Shown here: positions 40,660-46,080 of the stretch, piece by piece | Layout: every line of letters starts with the position of its first letter | How positions within the stretch are numbered: the first letter of the stretch is position 1 | DNA from: a virus | Reading direction: 5' to 3' (one strand) | Length of the DNA: 46,080 nucleotides | IMG/VR virus record: IMGVR_UViG_3300030061_001316 | Span: 1 to 46,080 of that record | Made by a program: the position numbers and the translations under genes | Notes under the pieces: generated by a model | Database searches by the model: none | The model's input: the letters and a program-made list of their open reading frames with translations, nothing else | What the model was told of the DNA's origin: nothing

Positions 40660-41018
40660 TCTTCCTCACCTTCTATGTCGTCAGCGAACTTCCAAATCCT
40701 ACACATAATATCCAAGTCACGTATCATGGCTCGCCTGAAGTCCTCTCTAGTGACGTAGTTGTGGTAGTCAATATCAGACCACTCACCTCTTGAGTCCTCT
40801 TCCAGTTGCCGTAGAACGTGGATGGAACATGTCTCAATTTCCTCGTCATCATCGTCATACTCGTACCGTGTATCGTATTCCAACGAGCGTATCTCTTGGT
40901 AAAGAGTCTCTTTCCACCCTTCTATCATGTGCTTGTGGTATTGGATACACGCCTCAGTGATTGCCACATCTCTGAACTCTGACCATCTCTCTATGAGAAT
41001 CTTGGTCTGCATACTCAT
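40656..41018 (-). CDS. 120-residue acidic unknown protein
   Basis: Starts in an ATGA overlap with the DUF932 gene. Has a run of acidic residues in 'YEYDDDDEEIETCS' and ends GEEE. Mostly helical ('RRAMIRDLDIMCRIWKFAD'). Acidic character could mean a DNA-mimic or a charged partner protein, but no evidence beyond composition. Confidence 0.6.
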   Translation of the reverse strand: MSMQTKILIERWSEFRDVAITEACIQYHKHMIEGWKETLYQEIRSLEYDTRYEYDDDDEEIETCSIHVLRQLEEDSRGEWSDIDYHNYVTREDFRRAMIRDLDIMCRIWKFADDIEGEEE

Positions 41019-42223
41019 TGTACCACAATTCCCATCGCTTCTTGTGGAGTAACGTAGTCTGCTAGGTCAATTGTACCGTCTACAACATCTCTCATCAATG
41101 AGTGAACTGCTTGTAGCCTTGTATCTAATGCACCCATAGCCAAAGCACTACCCTCTAGGATAGCAGTACCAGTACCGCTTAGTTTAGATGGGCCTCTCCA
41201 TGTAGGTTTGTGTGTTAGTACACCAGTAAGTACATTGTAAGCATGGAACGCTGTACCAACAGACTCACCTTCAACCTTAACGAAGTCTGCCTCAGGTTGT
41301 GACCAACCCATCATAGCGGCTCTGAATCCATATCCGCTTGTTATGTTGTAGTCTTGAATCACTTTGCTACCCTTACCAAACACAGGTTTAGCGTTAGGTA
41401 GTGTGAGTATCTTTCTGTCTTTAGCGGCTACTAGTAGTCTCTCAAACATTTCATTGTCCATAGCAAAGTCGCTCATCAGTTCGACTTGTTCTAGTTCAGT
41501 CTCCACTTCTTTGAGCATACTTGTAATAGCGTTGCTTAGTAGTCTGAAATCAATCTTACCTACACCGCCTTTTGTGTGTCTAAGTGTCATTAGATTCTTT
41601 GACCTTGTAGTCACCATACCATTTGTACAAGCAAGCCTTTCCGCTACACCACTGATTTTGAATGAGCCACTACCATCTAGGCTAGTGTGTATAGTAACTC
41701 CGTAGTTGTATAAATCACCTACTTGTCTCTGTCTTGTTGGGTCGTTCTTGTCAACAGTTGTTTTGATGTTGATGTCCATACGTGCTTTCTTACCAAAATC
41801 ATAACATGTGATTTTAGCATCCCATCCCTGATTGTTAGCATGTTCTAACATAGGTAGGAACACATCTGTATAAGATGCAATAGCATAACGGCTTGATACA
41901 GCCCCAAGTATTGCACCTGCTGGTTGTTGTTCTGTTCTTACGTTAGGATTCAATATCATAAACAGGTTAGGCTCACCTCTGTAAGCATCTGTTACTACAT
42001 ATCCCCCGTCTTCTATACCCTCAGGGTGGTCTACTATGTTCATCACAGCAGGTAGTACGTAAGGCTCAAAGTCCCAATCACACGTAGTTTTGGTTCTTCC
42101 TCCTTTCTCTAAGAAGGCATAGCCTTCACCCTCTGCATGTTGCATAGCGGCAGTCTCTATTTGGTGGGTTGTCCACACTGGCATCTCATCATTTATTTCA
42201 TTCATATTATCACTCATACTCAT
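41015..42223 (-). CDS. DUF932 family phage/plasmid protein
   Basis: 402 residues. The characteristic segment 'FKISGVAERLACTNGMVTT' (R-L-x-C-T-N-G-M) is that of DUF932, a family frequent in phages and plasmids, function unknown, sometimes near recombination genes. Other typical parts: 'ISSYGFRAAMMGW'-like C-terminal region and 'GAVSSRYAIASYTDVF'. Two or three close ATGs exist (42223, 42217); GAGG spacing slightly favours the second. First gene behind a 20-mer promoter, so likely expressed strongly. Confidence 0.75.
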   Translation of the reverse strand: MSMSDNMNEINDEMPVWTTHQIETAAMQHAEGEGYAFLEKGGRTKTTCDWDFEPYVLPAVMNIVDHPEGIEDGGYVVTDAYRGEPNLFMILNPNVRTEQQPAGAILGAVSSRYAIASYTDVFLPMLEHANNQGWDAKITCYDFGKKARMDINIKTTVDKNDPTRQRQVGDLYNYGVTIHTSLDGSGSFKISGVAERLACTNGMVTTRSKNLMTLRHTKGGVGKIDFRLLSNAITSMLKEVETELEQVELMSDFAMDNEMFERLLVAAKDRKILTLPNAKPVFGKGSKVIQDYNITSGYGFRAAMMGWSQPEADFVKVEGESVGTAFHAYNVLTGVLTHKPTWRGPSKLSGTGTAILEGSALAMGALDTRLQAVHSLMRDVVDGTIDLADYVTPQEAMGIVVQ

Positions 42224-42246
42224 TCCTCTTTTTTGTTATTGTTGTT

Positions 42247-42266
42247 TACTTAATTTATTTATATAG
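42247..42266 (-). promoter_or_regulatory. TATA promoter of the DUF932 block
   Basis: Exact 20-base copy of the recurrent element in the 53-base gap upstream of the DUF932 gene. Leader of ~15-20 bases containing GAGG is predicted. Confidence 0.75.
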
Positions 42267-42276
42267 TCCAAACTTT

Positions 42277-42807
42277 CTACGCAAAGGTGATGTCAGGTTC
42301 ATCAAAGTAGTCTGTTACATCTACGTCTGACATCAGTTCCTTTGGTATTGCTACTAAGGGCGGAGGCAATTGGTACAACTCCTCCATCTCCCATAGGCCG
42401 TGATTAGCACCTTCATACGCTACACGGCATAGCGCAGGTGTTGATTTACTCTCTATTATAAGCGGTAACATACCCTTACATTGTACGTAAAATCTAGCAG
42501 GTTCATCACCTATGTGTAGTTTCAACGCACTGATGAAAGATACAGGTACATTCCATTTAGTTGCTAACTCCATACACATTAGATGATATGTAATCATGTC
42601 AATGACGTTCTCTAAGTCACAAGGTACTGCTAATTCAGCCCAACCTGTGTGCTGATAGCCATACTTAGAGTGCATATCCTCAGTGTTTAGTTTAGCCATT
42701 CTTCTGTGGGCTATTACTTGTGCTGTCATAGGTGGCACTTCAAAAGGCTCATCACCTATTCTAACACTTAGATTATTTAATGCGTTAGTTATCTTGTTTA
42801 AAATCAT
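42277..42807 (-). CDS. 176-residue unknown protein
   Basis: Starts in an ATGA overlap with the zinc micro-gene. Segment 'WNVPVSFISALKLHIGDEPA' followed by 'MLPLIIESKSTPALC' is vaguely like phage single-strand annealing (RecT-like) proteins, but this is weak and by eye. No firm family. It is the last gene before the promoter of the DUF932 block. Confidence 0.6.
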   Translation of the reverse strand: MILNKITNALNNLSVRIGDEPFEVPPMTAQVIAHRRMAKLNTEDMHSKYGYQHTGWAELAVPCDLENVIDMITYHLMCMELATKWNVPVSFISALKLHIGDEPARFYVQCKGMLPLIIESKSTPALCRVAYEGANHGLWEMEELYQLPPPLVAIPKELMSDVDVTDYFDEPDITFA

Positions 42808-42917
42808 TTAACCACCTTCACATGCCCACATCTTTTACAAACTAAATTACCTCTTCTTGTGTAGACGTGGGGTAAAATGTGTAAACACGAACCACATACA
42901 TAATTTGCAACGCTCAT
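42804..42917 (-). CDS. 37-residue zinc-ribbon microprotein
   Basis: ATG at 42917, ATGA overlaps at both ends. 'YVCGSCLHILP' and 'LVCKRCGHVKVVK' form a zinc ribbon with basic tail. Similar in size to the 39948 microprotein. Confidence 0.55.
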   Translation of the reverse strand: MSVANYVCGSCLHILPHVYTRRGNLVCKRCGHVKVVK

Positions 42918-43216
42918 TGGTCATCACTCCAATCCATTGTGCTGAAAACAGTGAATGTTTCAGGTACAGAATCTTTTGAATACCCACTTGGATACCATCT
43001 TTCATTAATTCTATTCAATATCCATAGATGAAACATTTGTGTAAGACGTAAAATGCTTTCGTGAGAGAAAGTTTGTGTTGCTTGCTCTTCGGTCACCGCT
43101 ATTCTGTTTAACCGCATCGCAAATATCCCTTCTCCCTTAACATATTCCACTTCTTCCTTCGTCAATTCCATCTCATCAATTAATTCTCTAATTAACGTAT
43201 TTATCTCGTTGCTCAT
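42914..43216 (-). CDS. 100-residue unknown helical protein
   Basis: Helical and acidic N-terminus ('NTLIRELIDEMELTKEEVEY'), then 'FSHESILRLTQMFHLWILN'. ATGA overlaps at both ends. No family recognised. Confidence 0.6.
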   Translation of the reverse strand: MSNEINTLIRELIDEMELTKEEVEYVKGEGIFAMRLNRIAVTEEQATQTFSHESILRLTQMFHLWILNRINERWYPSGYSKDSVPETFTVFSTMDWSDDQ

Positions 43217-43434
43217 TCTTCCTCACCTACATTCCAAACTGTATCGCCCCTTCTTTCAACTTCTTTACGAACTGCTTTCATCGTCCCTAGCGATGGCCTT
43301 CGACCTATTCTCTCAAAGTAATGGTATGCTTCCTTCATACCAATATCTTTGTCACGCATATATTCTAACACTTCTGCTTTCAATGCTCTTTTGTACATAA
43401 CGTAATCTGAGTTAGCCCAATCATACCTATTCAT
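43213..43434 (-). CDS. 73-residue helical, possibly DNA-binding protein
   Basis: GGAGG lies 7 bases before the ATG, formed by the last codons of the upstream gene. 'YMRDKDIGMKEAYHYFERIG' and 'SLGTMKAVRKEVERRGD' could be a helix-turn-helix, but not certain. Ends GEEE. Confidence 0.55.
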   Translation of the reverse strand: MNRYDWANSDYVMYKRALKAEVLEYMRDKDIGMKEAYHYFERIGRRPSLGTMKAVRKEVERRGDTVWNVGEEE

Positions 43435-43436
43435 TC

Positions 43437-43574
43437 TTACTCCTCCAGTGGATATTTTTCGTTCTCGTAGTTACGCTCTTCCTCACAACAAGAGCAGTAG
43501 CCCCACTCATTGAGTATAGTTGGGTGACTTTGCTCGCAAGCGATGCCGTCATCACATATCCCTATGATAATCAT
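43437..43574 (-). CDS. 45-residue Cys-rich microprotein
   Basis: ATG at 43574 in an ATGA overlap. Cys in 'GICDDGIACEQSHP' and 'YCSCCEEER': five Cys and one His, a possible zinc site. Ends PLEE; those codons contain the SD of the next gene. Confidence 0.5.
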   Translation of the reverse strand: MIIIGICDDGIACEQSHPTILNEWGYCSCCEEERNYENEKYPLEE

Positions 43575-43900
43575 TCTTTCTTGCCTCCATTAACAAGAGC
43601 ATCGTAATCAATAGGGTGCATTCTTACAGAAAGTTCACCCTTCCAATTCTCAACTTCGTATTCTAAGTCCTTGACTTGCTCACGCAACCGCTTGACTTCT
43701 TCAAGGAGAAGTGGTGCGTCTGCCATAAGCCACATGTTAATCCAACCCACATCATTTTCACCTATTCCTTCAACCAAAGCGATAGTCTGACCCCAAGTTT
43801 CTTCCGGCCCATCAATTATCCATTTCTTTCCAGTAGTGGCACACACTAAACTGTCCCACGGTGCGGGTGTATGTCCTTCGTATTTGTCTGTATCAATCAT
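43571..43900 (-). CDS. Phage protein of the 'HTPAPW...APLLLEEVKRLRE' type
   Basis: 109 residues. 'YEGHTPAPWDSL' near the N-terminus and 'ADAPLLLEEVKRLREQVKDL' later match a common, uncharacterised tailed-phage family (H-T-P-x-P-W ... A-P-x-L-L). C-terminal coiled coil and 'PIDYDALVNGG'. Shares its N-terminal 'MIDTDxYE' and 'EVKRLRE' with the following gene, so they are probable paralogues. Confidence 0.6.
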   Translation of the reverse strand: MIDTDKYEGHTPAPWDSLVCATTGKKWIIDGPEETWGQTIALVEGIGENDVGWINMWLMADAPLLLEEVKRLREQVKDLEYEVENWKGELSVRMHPIDYDALVNGGKKE

Positions 43901-44040
43901 TTCAATCCTCTCCGTAGTACTTGTTTACTAATTCATCCCAATCATCTGGAGTTACATTCAATTTCGTACCTATCATTGTATCTACTTCTGTAATTAGTGC
44001 GATTCTCATATCAAACTCTTCACGCAACCGCTTGACTTCT
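43681..44040. repeat. 20-base direct repeat in paralogous genes
   Basis: Plus-strand bases 43681-43700 and 44021-44040 are identical (CACGCAACCGCTTGACTTCT), encoding EVKRLRE in both genes, 340 bases apart. Suggests a recent partial duplication or gene conversion. Confidence 0.8.
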
Positions 44041-44123
44041 GCGAGCAGGTTCTCTACTGCATCTGCTAACTCATCTGACGGGGTTTCCCAAGTCATGTCC
44101 TCGTATGCATCTGTGTCAATCAT
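43902..44123 (-). CDS. 73-residue paralogue of the 43900 protein
   Basis: Begins 'MIDTDAYEDMTWETP' and carries 'NLLAEVKRLREEFDMRIALI' and 'WDELVN', paralleling the 109-residue neighbour without its central part. ATGA overlap with the upstream micro-gene; GGAGAGG precedes the next start. Confidence 0.6.
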   Translation of the reverse strand: MIDTDAYEDMTWETPSDELADAVENLLAEVKRLREEFDMRIALITEVDTMIGTKLNVTPDDWDELVNKYYGED

Positions 44124-44281
44124 TCTTCTTCCCCCTGTGCATCCATGCGACCTAGCACATACTGAAGTGCCTCAATCCAACCTTCACAGTTGCATCTACC
44201 ATACTCGCCGTACTTTTCTAGATTAACTATCTCATCGTTCAGTGTTGCTTGTATTTCGTTTCTAAGTTTGTTCATTGTCAT
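44120..44281 (-). CDS. 53-residue protein with CxC
   Basis: ATG at 44281 (or 44275), with GGAGAGGAG upstream. 'MTMNKLRNEIQATLNDEI', then 'YGRCNCEGWIEALQYVLG' and terminal EEE in an ATGA overlap. A weak TATA-like stretch (44303-44312) lies ~27 bases before the start, so an internal promoter is possible. Confidence 0.5.
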   Translation of the reverse strand: MTMNKLRNEIQATLNDEIVNLEKYGEYGRCNCEGWIEALQYVLGRMDAQGEEE

Positions 44282-44296
44282 TATCTCCTCTCCATT

Positions 44297-44434
44297 CTAT
44301 TCGTTTAAATACTTCAAAGGCAATCCAAGCGAACCCCTGCTTCTATCAACCTCTTTCTCCAAGGCCTCTATCCTCGTCTTCAGTATCTCAATCTCCTGCT
44401 TTGCTTTCCTGTATGCTATCCATCCATTCTTCAT
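44297..44434 (-). CDS. 45-residue coiled-coil microprotein
   Basis: ATG at 44434 overlaps the SNF2 gene stop (ATGA) and is preceded by AAGGAGG embedded in that gene's terminal EEEE codons. Helical: 'YRKAKQEIEILKTRIEALEK', then a short tail. Translationally coupled to the helicase. Confidence 0.55.
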   Translation of the reverse strand: MKNGWIAYRKAKQEIEILKTRIEALEKEVDRSRGSLGLPLKYLNE

Positions 44435-46071
44435 TCCTCTTCCTCCTTGAAGTGTGACTTAGCCACACCTATGTGTTGCAACATGTCAGCAGGTAACTCA
44501 CCTGCCTCAATCATCTCTCTGAGCAGGGCTACTGCAAGACCCTGCCTCTGTTCCATATCTCCACCGTCAAGCACGGCGGACACAACCTCTCTCTTCTGCT
44601 CGACTATCCTATCGAACCTCTCGTCAATCGTACCAGCAACAGACAGGTAGGTTGCCCACACTGTTTCACTGTCCTGTCCTAACCTGCACACTCTGTCCTC
44701 GGCTTGCTCCTCCCATCCGGGCACCCACTCACGCTCGATGAACACAACTGTGTCAGCTTGAGTCAGTGTAAGTCCTACGTTAGTGGCAAGTGTGGAACAT
44801 ACCAAACCGTCCAGTGCCCCCGACTGGAACTGCTCCACTATCTGGAACCTCTTCTCTGCATCCACGCTACCATCTATCTTACCCCACTCAGTACCAGCGA
44901 ATCTCTTGTCATCACTTAGTCCCTCCATGAGGGATGCACCAACGTCCTTGTGGTGGGTGAAGATGATGATGGGTTTGTTGTCTGTGATGTCCCTGTAATC
45001 AGCAACCCAATCTAGGGTAGCGCTAACCTTGAGAAGTCCACACTTGTGCCTCAAGTCAGTGAGCATATTGAGAACGAACCCAGCAGGCATGGAGTTGTTC
45101 GCCTTGTGTTGCTCGTACTCCCTAAGCCATCGTGCTGATTCTCTCTTGTAGTCAGCCATCTCTTTGGTAGTAGGTTGCACTGGAACGAACTGTCGTATCT
45201 TGTCCGGTAGTTCAGCGAGTACCTCCTTCTTCAGCCTGCGAATCATAACGTCCCTCAGTTTGAAGTGTAACTCGTCTACGTTGGTAGCACCACTGAAGTC
45301 CCAGTGCCCCCATGAGTTCTGATGCGCACCGCAATACCTGCTGGCATACTGGAAGAAGTTGGAGTACTCACTGGGCCTGACCATGTTCAGTGTGTTGAAC
45401 AACTCGACTGGCCTGTTGGTGATTGCAGTACCACTGAGAGCAAGCACGCTCTCGCATCCCTGTGCCACTGCGACCGTGGCCTGTGTCCTCTTGGCCTTCT
45501 GATTCTTCAAGTAGTGGCACTCGTCTATGATGATGGTCTTGTATCCCATGCTGATTAGTTCGTCCTGCTTCTTGGACATCAAGTCGTAGTTGATAACGGT
45601 GAAGTCGGAGTCCACAATCTCATGCTTCCCATTCTTCACGACTTGGCTTGGGTGTTGTGGTAGCCATGTCCTCAACTCCTTGAGCCAGTTGTACTTGACA
45701 ATGGCAGGACATACTACCAACACAGGCCAGTGTTCTTGATGCAGGGCACAGTAAGCGATGGCCTGCATTGTCTTACCAATCCCCATGTCATCTCCAATCA
45801 GAGCCTTGCCACCTGCCAACTCAGCGAAGCGAACACCTGTGTACTGGAAGGGGAATAACTCACGGCCTTCTGGAAACTCAGCACTCAATCTCTTCTCCAT
45901 GTCAGTCACGACCTCAGTATCGCTCAGTGACGATGCACCGCTGATACTGATGCGCTCCACCCTGTCCTTGTTCGCCTCGGCTATCTCTGGTATGTTCTCC
46001 ATCAGTTCAGTAAGCGGGTGGTCTGGTCCGAGCCTGTTCATCAGATGGATAGTTTCAGACATCGGAACCAT
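44431..46071 (-). CDS. SNF2-family (SMARCAL1-like) DNA translocase
   Basis: 546 residues; ATG at 46071 with GGAG a few bases upstream, so the gene may be complete, but only 9 bases remain to the window edge. Superfamily 2 motifs: I 'GDDMGIGKTMQAI', II 'IIIDECHYLKN' (DECH), III 'ALSGTAITNRP', IV 'PIIIFTHHKD', V 'GLVCSTLATNVGLTL' and VI 'EEQAEDRVCRLGQ'. This is the short SNF2 helicase-like type that reanneals or remodels DNA at forks, common in phages. No nuclease domain is fused. Base composition is clearly richer in G+C than the rest of the minus-strand block (for example 37 G+C of 60 at 45421-45480), suggesting recent acquisition. Confidence 0.9.
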   Translation of the reverse strand: MVPMSETIHLMNRLGPDHPLTELMENIPEIAEANKDRVERISISGASSLSDTEVVTDMEKRLSAEFPEGRELFPFQYTGVRFAELAGGKALIGDDMGIGKTMQAIAYCALHQEHWPVLVVCPAIVKYNWLKELRTWLPQHPSQVVKNGKHEIVDSDFTVINYDLMSKKQDELISMGYKTIIIDECHYLKNQKAKRTQATVAVAQGCESVLALSGTAITNRPVELFNTLNMVRPSEYSNFFQYASRYCGAHQNSWGHWDFSGATNVDELHFKLRDVMIRRLKKEVLAELPDKIRQFVPVQPTTKEMADYKRESARWLREYEQHKANNSMPAGFVLNMLTDLRHKCGLLKVSATLDWVADYRDITDNKPIIIFTHHKDVGASLMEGLSDDKRFAGTEWGKIDGSVDAEKRFQIVEQFQSGALDGLVCSTLATNVGLTLTQADTVVFIEREWVPGWEEQAEDRVCRLGQDSETVWATYLSVAGTIDERFDRIVEQKREVVSAVLDGGDMEQRQGLAVALLREMIEAGELPADMLQHIGVAKSHFKEEEE

Positions 46072-46080
46072 CCACTCCTT

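Noticed and set aside
1-46080. tRNA, rRNA, integrase, insertion sequence or terminal repeat
   Set aside because: None recognised by reading; gaps are too short for most of these, though a tRNA fragment overlapping a gene cannot be ruled out without a covariance search.

Overview
The window looks like part of the genome of a tailed double-stranded DNA virus of a marine archaeon, most likely a magrovirus of Marine Group II Euryarchaeota (Poseidoniales). An archaeal-type replication module (family B DNA polymerase, PCNA, RFC small subunit, PriS/PriL-type primase, RecA/RadA-like ATPase, XPF-type nuclease) sits beside a virus-encoded group II chaperonin (thermosome) and tail-fibre genes of the type seen in marine caudoviruses. 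Archaeal TATA boxes precede gene blocks. Magroviruses are known for this gene mix; the assignment is by gene content only, with no database search.

Layout. Positions 3-17064 (+ strand) hold a structural block: a giant virion protein open at the left edge, a tail-hub-like protein, a small protein, and three repetitive fibre or adhesin proteins followed by a small Gly/Ser/Thr-rich protein. Genes abut or overlap and some have strong Shine-Dalgarno (SD) sites. At 17064-17071 this block meets, almost without a gap, a convergent minus-strand block that runs to the right edge.

The minus-strand block has several sections. 17071-21483 carries small genes, the thermosome, a DnaQ-like exonuclease and a putative replicative helicase. 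21596-31951 is the replication core: ERCC4 nuclease, primase, Cas4-like nuclease, PolB, PCNA, RecA-like ATPase, a putative ssDNA-binding protein and RFC-S. 31969-33978 holds a protein that resembles a degenerate ATP-dependent DNA ligase and two unknown genes. 34014-36956 has zinc-finger and small proteins. 37849-44434 is a dense array of small genes with DUF932, PC4-like and many tiny Cys-pair proteins. 44431-46071 is a SNF2 helicase. One gene in this half, a protein-kinase-like protein at 37055-37852, is on the plus strand.

Regulation visible in sequence: a 20-base TATA-containing promoter element, reading CTATATAAATAAATTAAGTA on the minus strand, occurs four times exactly and once with one mismatch, each time just upstream of a gene block. 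Related TATA boxes lie at two further block starts. Inside blocks nearly every junction is ATGA, TAATG or TGAATG, with the SD of the next gene embedded in the last codons of the previous one, so many unrelated proteins end in EEE. About 14 very small proteins carry paired CxxC or CxH motifs; many are too short for usual gene finders.

Working model (inference): the minus-strand operons supply replication, repair and host-takeover functions from viral TATA promoters, and the plus-strand operon supplies tail and fibre proteins. No rRNA, tRNA, CRISPR array, insertion sequence or integrase was seen. No gene-free stretch exceeds about 115 bases once the small genes are included.
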